NCBI GenBank assembly: GCA_019188255.1
Contig: JAETXT010000003.1
Span: forward strand, 3,534,001 to 3,598,000
Reading direction: 5' to 3'
DNA from: Verticillium longisporum
Lineage: Eukaryota; Ascomycota; Sordariomycetes; Glomerellales; Plectosphaerellaceae
Length of the DNA: 64,000 nucleotides
The translations under genes and the position numbers were made by a program. Under the pieces are notes generated by a model. That model searched no databases and was not told the origin of the DNA. It worked only from the letters and a program-made list of their open reading frames with translations. Shown one piece after another: positions 48,442 to 59,115 of this stretch (position 1 is its first letter; each line of letters opens with the position of its first letter).

Positions 48442-50333
48442 GAAGGCGGCGGCATGGTAGGTGGCCACGTTGTGTTTAGATTGCTTGGGTCGAGGTTGTC
48501 GTCGTCCTTATAATGGACCCTGAAGAGTGGCTTCTTGACGTGTTTCATACGGTGAAGCCTCCAATCTCTGGCCTTGGCCATATAGTGCTTTATGCACGCG
48601 TCATTATCGCAGTCCTCCCATCTGGCATGGTCTTGGTAGCATTTGTCGTGATAAGCGGGGTCTGGTCGGAACGTGAGCCGACCTTGACTGTATTCGTCCA
48701 TGTGTAGGATCCATTTGCGACTTTCCTGTTCGAACTCTACCGTTACTCGTGGCTCGGTCCAGTGGTTGCGCGGGAGAAACCGGTGCGCGGCTTTCTCTTT
48801 GAAATGATATTCGCAGTCGTCGTAGACACATTCGGGCCAAAACAACTGATAGTGTTGTTCGTGGGCGTGGTGGAGTGCTGGATGGTCTCCTACCATGAGT
48901 CGTACGTTTTCTTTCGTGCTTTCTTGCTTTCGGGCGCTGGCCTTCCATGGCTTGGTCCCGTAGTAGATGAGTTCGTCCCACGGTACAAGGGGATCGTAAT
49001 CCTCACTAGGGTTGCTAACGGCGTAGGTCTGTGTTGGGATGTGGAGTTGAAGTTGTCCCAACGGGGGTTCCTCCTTCTGGCTTGCTTGCGTGTATTCGTC
49101 CCATTCCTCGTTGCTCATAAGTCCAACGTGGGGTGCGGCCTGTGGTTCCGGGTGAGCTTGTTCATAAGCCCTTTCTTCGTCTGTATCGATTTCCTGGGTC
49201 TCCGGCGTTACTTGCTGGGCCCATTTCTGAATTCGTCTTTCCTTCCTGGTGGTGACCATCATGGCCAGGGTTCTTTGTCCCGTAGGTGCCCTGGGGAACC
49301 ATCCATTCTGTTCCTTACTGTCCTTGTGGGTCAGGCAATCATCCTGGTAACAGAAGGTCCAGTTAGTTTTGGCATGGTCCTGGTGTTGAGTATGGTTGAG
49401 CTGTCGTTCGTTTACGGGTTTCCAGGGCTTCTTAGGTTGCCGGCATTCTCGAGCCATATGCCCGTTTTTGCCGCAGTTGTAGCATTTCATGTCCTTGAGA
49501 TCCTTCGGTTTGCCATGTCTGGTATTGTCGAGCTGCATGGGTCCTGCATGGGTGGTCTGTCCCCAAGCCGTGCTGACGCGGGGTTTGTCGTGCTGGTACT
49601 TGCGTCCTTGATTGGATCGGTGGTGGGGAATGCGAGGGTTCCATGGTCCTATAGCGGGCTTTCGTCCCTTTTCTATTCTGCGTTCGTACTGGCGATCGTC
49701 GATTTTGACGGCCATGGCGATGTACTCGGTGAGGGTTTCGGGTCTATCCTCCCGGATGAGGTCGTCTTTGACGGCGTCTTTGAGTCCTTCGTAGAAACGG
49801 GCCATGAGAGCGGACTCTGTCCAATCGAGTCGACTGGCTAAGAGTCGAAACTCCGTGGCGTACTTAGTGGCTGGCCCGGTCTGTTTGAGCTGAAGGATTT
49901 TTCTTTCGTTTTGTCGTTCCTCGTCCACGTCCCCAAACGCTCCTTTAATGGCTTCTTCGAATGCGTTCATACCTGCGTAGATGTCCTGGGTGGCCTGCTT
50001 CATATCTTCTTTCTTGGTGTGGGTGGAATAGTCCCTAATGAAGGGTTCGAACCAGTGCAAGGCGTCCCCTTTGAGGTAAGAGGAGGCGTTGGCGACCTTC
50101 TCGCCCCAGTACTTAAGTTGGCCCTCATTGGCTTTGTGGTACTGGCGTACCTGGGTGATGAAAGACTGAAGTGCCCTAGGGTTGCCGTCGAATGACTGAG
50201 GGGGAAGAGCCTTCATGCTCGTTCCGCCTTGAAGTTGTTGCATTGAGGCTCGGAGCTGTTCGTTCTCCGAACGGAGCTCCTGGATCATAGCGGCCAAGTT
50301 GCTGGCGCTGTTTCCGACGCTGTTGGTGGACAT
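48390..50333 (-). CDS. gag: gypsy gag polyprotein
   Basis: 647 residues, uninterrupted. An N-terminal coiled coil (IQELRSENEQLRASMQQLQ) is followed by a retrotransposon Gag capsid region (SSYLKGDALHWFEPF; FRLLASRLDWTESALMARFY) and a CCHC nucleocapsid knuckle CYNCGKNGHMAREC. The long C-terminal part, rich in His, Tyr and acidic residues, matches nothing I recognise. It makes the protein longer than most fungal gypsy Gag proteins. The start lies 64 bp inside the 5' LTR boundary. The ribosome reaches the stop at 48390 unless it shifts at 48435-48441. Confidence 0.92.
   Translation of the reverse strand: MSTNSVGNSASNLAAMIQELRSENEQLRASMQQLQGGTSMKALPPQSFDGNPRALQSFITQVRQYHKANEGQLKYWGEKVANASSYLKGDALHWFEPFIRDYSTHTKKEDMKQATQDIYAGMNAFEEAIKGAFGDVDEERQNERKILQLKQTGPATKYATEFRLLASRLDWTESALMARFYEGLKDAVKDDLIREDRPETLTEYIAMAVKIDDRQYERRIEKGRKPAIGPWNPRIPHHRSNQGRKYQHDKPRVSTAWGQTTHAGPMQLDNTRHGKPKDLKDMKCYNCGKNGHMARECRQPKKPWKPVNERQLNHTQHQDHAKTNWTFCYQDDCLTHKDSKEQNGWFPRAPTGQRTLAMMVTTRKERRIQKWAQQVTPETQEIDTDEERAYEQAHPEPQAAPHVGLMSNEEWDEYTQASQKEEPPLGQLQLHIPTQTYAVSNPSEDYDPLVPWDELIYYGTKPWKASARKQESTKENVRLMVGDHPALHHAHEQHYQLFWPECVYDDCEYHFKEKAAHRFLPRNHWTEPRVTVEFEQESRKWILHMDEYSQGRLTFRPDPAYHDKCYQDHARWEDCDNDACIKHYMAKARDWRLHRMKHVKKPLFRVHYKDDDNLDPSNLNTTWPPTMPPPSGKGKRRSDRDNDRRRK
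48400..48441 (-). promoter_or_regulatory. programmed -1 ribosomal frameshift signal (gag to pol)
   Basis: Minus strand, in the gag frame: slippery heptamer G GGA AAA (48441-48435), 6-nt spacer GGCAAG, then a perfect 9-bp stem CGTCGGTCG / CGACCGACG (48428-48420 with 48408-48400) around an 11-nt loop. The -1 frame continues directly into the protease frame. The gag stop lies 8 nt past the stem. Confidence 0.85.
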
Positions 50334-50396
50334 TGTTCCTGTGGTAAGTATTGCTCAGTGTCACAAGGTAAACCTACTGAACAAGAGTGATCAAAA

Positions 50397-50829
50397 TGTT
50401 ACGACCTGGCAGCTTCCGAAGGGGGAACACTGTCAGAGGGTTAGGGTTGCTGTTTGCAGAAGCTTAGGTTGTGACTCTGAGACGATGTGGTGTCGTAAGG
50501 CGTTGCGCACTCGTTACAATGGATACAAGGTAAGACTTAGATTGATCACTGTCGTGAGAAAGAATGTATCTACAAGTACCGAATGCCCGTCCTTATATAC
50601 CTGTCATTCTGTCCTTGTCGTGTTGGGTTGGTGAGTCCATGTTGGATGGCTCACCTTTCTTGTCGTGATCCTGTTGCTTGGGTCACGGTGTGGTTAGTGA
50701 CCGGATCACTTTGAGAATCGTGATCTGGTCACGGTCACGTGAGTGATCCTGTGGGTCCGTGCGGCGCGTCCGATCGCCTGCGGGGTGTCCTGCCTGGTGT
50801 CCTGGTGACGACCGGGCTGGGGCGTTACA
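50397..50829 (-). repeat. gypsy 5' LTR
   Basis: 433 bp, identical by eye to the other LTR. The right target duplication ATACC follows at 50830-50834. I could not match the sequence just inside it to a tRNA primer-binding site. Confidence 0.95.
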
Positions 50830-50846
50830 ATACCCTAATTAGATTA

Positions 50847-52706
50847 ACGTAATCCACAAGCGAGTGGTTCACCCATGCGAGTGGTTCACTTCACCCCGAC
50901 CCGACAAACATTCCGAGGAAAACCTCAACCCAAACGCCGTAAATCAATTAAAATCACTCCTCCTCGTCTTTTGCAGACGATGAGATAGCTACCTGACAAG
51001 TTCTCGCGTTGTGGCCGGTCTTCCCGCATACGCTACAGCATCGTTTCTTCGGCTGGGACCACGACGCGGGACCCGGGTTCTGCAGCGTTTCCTCTTTTAT
51101 CTGGATATCTACTTCCTTCTGAGCAATCTTGTCCTGTCCCTCGCCTACAGCCATGCTTCCTCCTTCCCGGAGACGTAGCTTTTTGGCCCTCCGGCGTCGG
51201 CTTAGTGTAGCATTTTCCTCTCGAAGGATCATAACCTCTGACTTCAAAAGAGCGATCTGGTGCATAACACCCCGCGTCCCCTTCGCAAGATAGTCAACAG
51301 CATCTAAAATTGACGTTGGGGAGCTTCCCTGGTGGCGTGAGATTCGCCCTTTGATGAAGTCAGTCTGGGAACCTGCCTCGAGCAGGTTAGTGGGCGTCTT
51401 AGAGACCCAAGAATCACGCTCCCCGTGGGACGTCCCCGGAGGCGTCGTCGTCCTCAACCTCACATCCAGCTTTGACAGGACTGTTTCCGGGTTATGGGGG
51501 ACAAGCCCCGCTCCTCGAAAGCCTCCCTGGATGTTTTTTCTGTCATTGCTTGCTGAAATGCAGCCGAAAACGCCGGGAAGAAGTCCTCTTTGCTGATGTG
51601 CGTTGTACCCGCCCTCATCCTATCCTCGATTTGCCGACCGTATGCTTTCTTTAGTGGGCCAAAACACCCAACATCGAGAGGCTGGAGTAGATGTGACGAA
51701 TGAGGAGGCATACAGAGTGTGATGATGTTGTTCTCCTTGCAGTAGAGTTCGAAGTCGACCGAGTGGTGACTTTCGTGGCCATCCAGGATCAGTAGGCGAT
51801 AACCGCCCGAAGTACGGGACTTTGTATGCCTGTCAAAATGCCGAATCCATTCCAGACCAATATCATTCGTCGTCCAGCCGTTTGGAGATGTTGCGATTCT
51901 CCAGTCGCGAGAAATCGCGTCGTCCTGGTACCAGCTCGAGAGGTGGTACTTGCCCGAAACCACGATGAACGGCGGGACGGAGAAACCCAACGCGCCAACG
52001 CCCTGGATCACCGTAACCCATTCCCGGTTGCCTGGCTGCCTCATCTTCACATTGGACCGTCTTTCCGAACTGGTCACGACCATTCCGTTGGCGATAACGC
52101 CCATCTGGAAGCCGGTCTCGTCAAAGTTGTACATGTCAGCCTCTTGGATGCCGTACTTGGCGATCATGTTATGCACGAGGCGGAACCACGCGTTTATCGC
52201 GTCCGGATCTTCGCATTGGGCCCTCTTGTAGTCGTACTTGCGAAAGAAACGCGTCCGGAGCTCTGGTTGCCGTTTGACGAAGTTTGCGGCCCAGTTCTTC
52301 CCGACGCGTGGCGCGTCACGGTCGGCAAGCAGGCGATTCGCCATATCTCCGACCTCACCCAACCGGGGAGGGTAAGATCGCGCATCTAGGTCAAGGATAT
52401 ATTCGACAATAGTTTTCTCTTCTAGTACTGTTAATTTGGCAGAATTGGGCGGGCTTTCGCGTCGGGAGGGTTTGCCCTTCTGGCGTCGGAGGAGCGTCGT
52501 TAAGGGGACGGTGTAGATCCTCGCAGCACTCCGGGCGCTTAGGTTCGGGTCATTGTCCATAGCTTGGATAGCAAGGAATAATTGACCTTCTTTTGAAAGA
52601 GTCTCCATCGCGGGCGGAGGTGGAATCTGTAGAATTCAGGTGTAGGTCGTGGGCCCGGGCGAAGTGAACCACTCGCTTGGGTGAACCACTCGCTTGTGGA
52701 TTACGT
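50847..52706 (-). mobile_element. pogo/Fot-type DNA transposon, copy 4, inverted
   Basis: 1860 bp, TA on both sides, opposite in orientation to copies 1-3. It lies 17 bp from the gypsy element. The run lengths are A6 (51534-51539 as T6) and A5. Confidence 0.92.
50954..52608 (-). CDS. pogo-family transposase, copy 4
   Basis: N-terminal frame 52608-51460 (382 residues with the HTH and DDE_1 domains), then a tail frame 51463-50954 (169 residues, coiled coil and CCHC knuckle). Only the A6 run separates them; A7 would give one continuous transposase. This is the copy closest to intact. Confidence 0.88.
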
Positions 52707-55700
52707 TAGTTCTAAACCCTCTGGCCCTCTATTCGTAATATTACTTTAATCCCTCCTATAACTACCCTACGACCTCTACCTTCTAAATATTAACCTATTA
52801 ACTTTAAGAACCCTTAATATATCCTTTATAATCTTTAATTCGATTCTAGTTTTAACGATATCGTTATAACTATTAGAGACTTTATAATTAAATAACGTAG
52901 TAGATTCCTACCCCTTCCCTATTATAACCTAGTATTACTATCGCTTTACCCTTATATTATATATTATATATAAAGGAGTAAGGGATTATAGAAGCTAGAT
53001 ATATATTTATAGGCTCTTTATTATAGAGATCCTCGAAGGAGATACGATTAGGCTAAGCTTCTAATTCTATTAATAATATAACGAGACTTATAACGTTTAG
53101 CTCTTTAAAGCTATTTTAATAACCTCTATAATAATTTATCTATAGAAGAAGTATAGGGTATTTAAATCCTTAAATAAATAGATAGAGGAAGACTCTTTAA
53201 GTACTTTAGAGTTAATACTATAGCGTATTATAATATATAAATCTTCGATAGATTAAATAGAAGAGTTCACTTTTATATTTATCGTAATAATAAATTAGCC
53301 CTTTAATATCTTTAATAGCTTATACTTTAATTAGCTCCTTATATAATTAAATCCTTATATCGTCTTAGTAATACTCTAGGGACGAACCTCTCTCTAATAA
53401 TATCTCTCTAGGGTTTTCACTATAAAGAAGAAATAGATATAATATTAATTAATAGCTTCGAAGTCTTAGATCTACTTTATATTTAATTACTAAACTTCGC
53501 TAAATAGCTTAATAATATTAGCTATTTCCTATTACTATATAAGCTATAATAGCGTTCGATAATAATATCTTCTTATTCTCTAATAATAATATAGAAGCTA
53601 TATAGGCCGGAATACTATAGCTTTTATTATATCTATTATTAAAGAGTAGGATATTTTAGATCGTATTAGTATCTTAGTCTTAGATAATATATAGATTAAT
53701 AATTCTTATAATTAAGAGCTATTCTAATAGCTATTCTATTTATAACGATTAATAATATATTAGAACGATAAATATAATATTATAATTATATCCTAAACCT
53801 TATTAGAAGGGCTTTCTTATATAAAGAGGATAATAAGGTCTTTAAATAAGAAGTATAAGCCCTAGAGCTATTAAGCGACTCTTAAGACTCTCTTTATTAT
53901 TAGAAGAAGAGGAGATTTATTAATAAGCTTTATAATATCGTTAAATAGGTTCATTCTTTATTATAATATAGTAATATCCTCTTTAAGAAGATATTAATCT
54001 AAGATATATAATAGAAATAGCTTAATCCTTTATAAGAAGTTAAGAGCTCCTTAGAATTAATAGGACTTAGGGACTCTAGGGCCGATAATACTATTAATAT
54101 ATTTAATAGAATGCTACGATTACGGGTTAATCTTTATAGTTCGCTTAATCTAGCTATATTAATTAAACTATATAAGAGAACTCGGATTATTACGTTTATA
54201 AGAAGTATTATAATTATAAAGCCCTCTACGAAACGTCTAGGTTCGAGCTATAGATTAATTCTATTTATCCTATTAAAAGAGAAGACTCTAAGCGCTCTAA
54301 GTACCCCCGCTAAATCTAATTAGGGTAACCTAAGTCTAAACCTATATATTATCCTCGACCTTATAGAGGTTAAGTTAATCTCTTAATCGGGATATCCCCT
54401 ATTAATATATTTAAAGGAGGAATAAGTAAATTAATATATAGATCCTTATACTATAGCTATTATAAATGCTATTATTATAGGGACTATAGCCTACTTACTA
54501 TCGTAATAGCTAGGCTAGGAAGGATAGCCTCGATATCGTACTAGTTTAGAGTAGGACTAAGTATAATAGAGGGCTACTATTAAAGTAGCTCGGGCTTAGC
54601 TTAATACTAAGGAGCCCCTATAGAGGCTAGGTCTTTAAAGGCGCCTAGGACGGTCGGACTTAGGGAATTAAGAGCTAATTCTAGGATATTTATATATACT
54701 ATAGCTACCTTCTTTCCTTTATTTATAGCTTTAGGGACTCGTTTAGTTCTAATTAAGAGAACCTGCCTATCTTCTTAAAGAAAGGAGGTCCTTATCTCTA
54801 GAAATAAGGACTCCTTTAGGGACGATTAAAACTAAGTAGGGTAGAAAGGTATAGCTTAGCGATAAGGTAATAAGGAGTAGCTAATTAGGGAAACGGATAT
54901 TAGCTAGACTTATTATAAGGACCCCTAAGGGATATATATTATTAATCCGATACTATATATTTAAGGACTTATCTTTTTCTTAAATAATTACTTTATTACT
55001 TTAATTAGTTAAGGTTATTACTAGCTCTACTTTAATACCTCTTTATAGAACTCTACGAAGCTCTTAAGCTATTATATTAATAAATAATATATATATAGGG
55101 ATAAGCTAAGAATAGAAATTATAGGGCGCTCTAGGAGATATTCGTAGATATAGAGTATATCTTAGAATAAATAGAATAATAGAAGTCGTTCTTTAATAAC
55201 TTCTCTAGTATTAGAGACTCTCCCTAAATATCTATAATGTATCGGAGAGGTTATTAACCTTATATATAAAGCTCCTTTATACCCTTATTAATCTATTCCC
55301 TCCCTATATATATATAGAGCGAATATTCTATAATACCCTCTTATTATCTCGAAGTACTCTCTAAAGATTTATAATAATATTTCCGTCTCTCTATTATAAA
55401 TATATAGAAGAAGCTTAATTAATACTATACTAAGCTAATAGAGTCTCTATTATATATAATAGCTATTATCCTCTACCCTAGGCTAGGAATACGATAATTA
55501 GAAGTATAATAGACGATATTAGAGTAGTTAATATAGCTTTATAAGTCTTATACTAGCTTATATATCTATTAGGAGCGATAATATCGCTAAGGTTAATTAC
55601 TATTATAATAGGATATATTATTAATAGCTATAGGCTTTAATGAAATATAGGCATTATAATAAGCTATTAATTTAATACTATTTAACGATTAGATATATAA

Positions 55701-56196
55701 TCGTTACTAGAGGGTAATTCTAATAGACTCTAAACTCGATCGATACCTCTACCTCGACCTAATATAGACTACCGACGTTAAGGACCCTATTAATTAATAG
55801 ATAAGTTAAGAGGAGGCGTTCCTTATAATTAGCCGCCTAGCCCTCGATATCCTTATTATCCTAGTAATAGCTACTAATTATAAGAGGGCGTTTAGCTTTA
55901 TAAAGCTTATATTAATGTTATAGAGGCTTATAATAGCTTTAGATATACTAGAAGAGGTCTAGTACCTTAGAAATTAGCTTTATAGTAGCGCTATTATACT
56001 AGGAGGGCTTAAGTATTTAATACTATAAACGTTAGTTATTCTAGTAAGTCGTCTAGTTAGTAATAGCTTTATTTACTAATTTAAACTATATTAAATCCAA
56101 TTAATTAATTTAAATAGTTAAATCTATAGTCCGAAATATATTAAATAGTTAATTCTACTCCCGATATTTGAATTAATTGAATTGACGGCAGCGCTA
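52707..56196. other. RIP-saturated right part of the island
   Basis: AT-rich, TA-dominated decayed DNA ending at the right hAT terminus. It contains the degraded transposase at 53760-53999. Other open frames, such as the 70-codon one at 54111, are chance frames in this composition. Confidence 0.65.
53760..53999 (+). pseudogene. RIP-destroyed hAT transposase fragment
   Basis: With stops read as ancestral Gln or Trp, the frame gives segments typical of fungal hAT transposases: an ER-x-I-x-Y-Y-x-Y-I-L-N-L-I block (ancestral RCxGHIxNLV), ARAFLYKEDN-like text, then a block whose N-K-L-Y-N-I-V-K matches family GKLHNIV. The mismatched residues (Gly to Arg, Pro to Phe, Gly to Asn) are all explained by C-to-T and G-to-A changes. 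It has many stops and is not functional. Confidence 0.75.
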
Positions 56197-57602
56197 GTAT
56201 ATAGCACTTAGCTTGGAATAGCCTAATCCTAGGGTATACCTATAAATAGAAAGCATTATATAATTATAGTACTATAGTACTATCGATTATAAATTAATAT
56301 AATAATGAGGGATTTTTACTGAATGAGATAGATGTGATTTTCATAATATCCTTTAGAAGCTTCGGCATAGTGACGCTTACCTGCATCTCGGCCTGAGCTC
56401 GAAAAGGTACCATCATTCAGCTAACGTCTTCATCACGATAAGGCTGCCAACAAGGTATACGGCATCTAACGATGCGGTTACTTTATATGCAAGCAGTCAT
56501 ATAGAGTGGAGGAAGCCGCAAAGGTACACCAAGTCCTCCGGCCCCCCACGCCACAGCCAACTAGAACAAACTGAGCTACTTAGTTAATAGTTTGCGTCTG
56601 GATGATGTATCGGCATCTGAGGATGTAAACTGTTCAAAGCCTCAAAGACAGGAGCAGAACTCAATGCCTTTCGGCATCCACATGCCGACTTCTACGTCTA
56701 ATCTCCCGAAAGCCCGCACTACTATATACCATGTAGACTCTTAAAGTTCAATCTTTTATCAGACTTTAGTGGCCAGAGGATCAGGCGCATAGTAACTGGC
56801 TGCTCCAGCCCTGTCGTTTATCTGTAAAGCCTCCGGTGCTGGTTCTAGTGGCCCGTGCGTTCTCCTTTCAGGACATTGTCTTATGACCATGAGACTGCTT
56901 AAGACGGAGGTTTACGCGTATGTATCCCATGTAATCCTGGCCAGGGTCTAAGGGAGTTTAGGAGGAAATCATGCCACTTCCCTAATAGCCACGTCACTTC
57001 TCATCTAGTGTCAGCGTAGTGTTGAGCAGAGTGAAGAGGTCTTCAGCACTTAAGGTCCGCAGGCAATATGTAGGTAGGGGGTCAAAACACATCTAAATTC
57101 TGGCCCCCTGCAGCTAGGAAGGCCCTCCGCAGTCCTTATGTACACGTTCTCCTAATCCCTAGCCCCTGAACAGCCCCCTGCTCCGTGGCTCCACAGAGGC
57201 CTCCTAATAGCACTAGTCCAAAAATGGCAAAATAGTCATCGACACTCTACACGACGTAGACTCAACACTCCTACCATGACCAAGCATTGCAATGTAGTTG
57301 GGAAATCATGATTAATAAATAGTTCTCTTTCGATGCGTATGTGGTACAGATTTTCAGGGTCTCGGAAGGTGGCTTTGTTGCTTTGAAATCCGTCCTCGAT
57401 CATTTCTCTAACAGATTCCAGAACCTTCAACTTCGCTCAGTCACTATGGCAGGATACTTAAGCTGGCGATTCTGTTCCCATTTCCACATGACTTTCAAGA
57501 CAAGTTATCCGAGAATTACAACTCCCTATATCAGACCTGAATTCTCCAAAGCTCACGCATATCGCAATCCATCATTTCCCATTCATGACGACCAACTCAT
57601 CA
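56197..57602. other. intergenic, right flank of the island
   Basis: Starts with the right hAT target duplication (56197-56204). Base composition returns to normal. It holds the second copy of the diverged repeat (57009-57206). No supported gene. Confidence 0.55.
57009..57206 (+). repeat. diverged direct repeat, copy 2
   Basis: Matches 24970-25162 in the same orientation with scattered substitutions. The two copies are 32 kb apart and bracket the sterol reductase, the secreted protein and the whole island. Confidence 0.75.
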
Positions 57603-59115
57603 ATGTCCCGCTATACCGAAGCCCACAAGATACCGCGGGAACCCGGGCATGCTCGTCCGACGGCCGTCCAAATAGTCAAGGATTAAGAAGCTGAAGGAAA
57701 GCTTATCAGTCAGAACATTGTTATTACTAGAGCGTCCTCTAGCATAGGTATCGAGATGGCCTGGGCGCTTGCCCTCACTAAGGCTCAGGGCTGCAGCCCG
57801 ACTAAATCTATCCACTAAATACAAGCAGATATCAAATAAATCAAGTCCCTAGAGGCATTTAAATAAGTAATTATATAGGGCATATTTAATAGGCTATTTA
57901 GTAGTTTTCAAGTATACTAAGAAGCCCGGAAGAATATAGATCTAGCTTAGATACTCTATTATATAAGTAACTTAGTAATTCTATTCTATTATATAAGTAA
58001 CTTAGTAATTCTACTTTATTATATAAGCTATTATTTAAATAGCTTAATTATCCGATTATATAAATAATTAATTTTATTATTAATAGGATAGAGCTTAGAT
58101 AAAGGGCTAAATAGAGATATTTATATAATTTATCTAAAAAATTAGGCCTCTAATAGTAAAAGTCTTATATAATTAAATTAGCTAAATATTTATAAATTAA
58201 ATTAAATAATTAAGTTTATACTCTTATTACCTTTAAATCCTATCATTTTAACTCTAAATTTGATTTATTTAGTCGGGCTGTAGCCCTGCTGAGGCTAACC
58301 TATTCCTTACGGCTCGAGACATCCCCAAGACCAAAGCTGCGTTGGCGGATTTCTTCGATCCTACCCGCATAGAGATTATTGAGATGGATTAGAGCTCTCT
58401 CGATTCTGTCCGTTCGGCTGGCAACGTCATTCTGGATAAGACCTCTATACGAATCCGCCTTCTTATTAATAACGCTAGTATTATGGGAATCCCCGAGCTT
58501 CGCCATAGTGCGGACGGCCACGAACTTCACTTTGGGACTAACCATATTTCGCACTTCCTGTTTTTCAAGGTCCTCGAGCCGGGTCTTCTTGCCAACGCTT
58601 CCTCGGAACTTCCATCTCGCGTCGTCAGCCTCGCGTCTACTGCCCACCTCTTCTACGGCGTAAGCGACATTAGTGACTACAATTTCGAGAAGACCACGTA
58701 CGATGCTAATGCGGTATATAGTCAATCAAAGACGGCTGTAATCTACTTGGCCGGCGAAATCGAGCGCCGCTTCAGCTCACGTCATCTCCATGGGACCAGT
58801 CTTCATCCTGGTATTATCGTCACCAGCCTCACTCGTCACATGCCTCCGGATGCCTTCAAGGGTGTGGATTACATCTACTCTACAATGAAGAGCGTCGAAC
58901 AAGGTGCTGCTACCACGCTTCTCGCCGCTGTCGGGAAGGACCTGCAGCATCAGTGTGGTAGGTATCTCGTTGACTGCGAAGTCGCAGAGCCGCACCACGA
59001 AGGAGAGGACAGGCTGACCTCTAAGGGGTATGCTCCGTGGGCATTCGATCTTGAGAAAGCTTCGAGACTGTGGAGGGACTCGCTCAGGCTAGTCGGACTA
59101 CCAGAGGAAGACTGA
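57603..59115 (+). pseudogene. short-chain dehydrogenase pseudogene, split by a hAT MITE and RIP-mutated
   Basis: The ancestral gene is 333 codons: 57603-57785 plus 58297-59115, in frame once the MITE and one target copy are removed. Damage is all C-to-T or G-to-A: stop TAA at 57684 (from CAA), stop TAG at 58390 (from CAG), the cofactor motif TGASSGIG changed to TRASSSIG (57729, 57741), and NNAG changed to NNAS (58477). The 3' half is clean: YSQSK catalytic pair, HPGIIVTSL, and an intact C-terminus. It was an NAD(P)-dependent oxidoreductase resembling fungal retinol-dehydrogenase-like SDRs. Open frame 58483-59115 could still yield a 210-residue fragment lacking the cofactor site. Confidence 0.85.
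57786..58288. mobile_element. 503-bp non-autonomous hAT element (MITE)
   Basis: Termini CAGGGCTGCAGCCCGACTAA (left) and its reverse complement (right), with one RIP-type mismatch. The 8-bp target duplication is CTAAGGCT / CTGAGGCT, differing by one G-to-A. The interior is AT-rich and noncoding. Its ends differ from those of the large hAT island. Confidence 0.85.

Larger units (their letters stand above)
44006..50829 (-). mobile_element. full-length Ty3/gypsy LTR retrotransposon (chromovirus)
   Basis: 6824 bp, with identical 433-bp LTRs at 44006-44438 and 50397-50829 and a 5-bp duplication ATACC at 44001-44005 and 50830-50834. It is oriented on the minus strand, so the 5' LTR is the right one. 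Domain order is gag, protease, reverse transcriptase, RNase H, integrase, chromodomain. Identical LTRs and no RIP indicate a recent insertion into an already dead island. Confidence 0.95.
29541..56196. mobile_element. ancient RIP-degraded hAT transposon enlarged by nested insertions
   Basis: Both ends carry inverted repeats: the left begins CAGCGCTGCCGTCAATTCAA; the right, reverse complemented, reads the same except that its outermost base is RIP-altered. An 8-bp target duplication flanks them, as in hAT elements. Removing the four pogo copies, the gypsy element and the two copia spacers leaves about 5.6 kb, a size suited to one hAT element. A degraded hAT transposase is legible at 53760-53999. 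The remaining DNA is nearly free of CA and TG dinucleotides and full of TA, the mark of saturated RIP. Confidence 0.78.

Noticed and set aside
48762..49841. 359-codon + strand frame antisense to gag
   Set aside because: Hydrophobic composition is what the reverse complement of a charged Gag gives; no topology or motif supports it.
54111..54323. 70-codon open frame in the AT-rich island
   Set aside because: It is composed of Ile/Leu/Tyr/Ser codons typical of RIP-saturated DNA, with no homology recognised.
29541..56196. A Starship-type giant element
   Set aside because: No tyrosine-recombinase captain or cargo genes are present, and the 8-bp duplication and hAT transposase remnant indicate a hAT element swollen by nesting.
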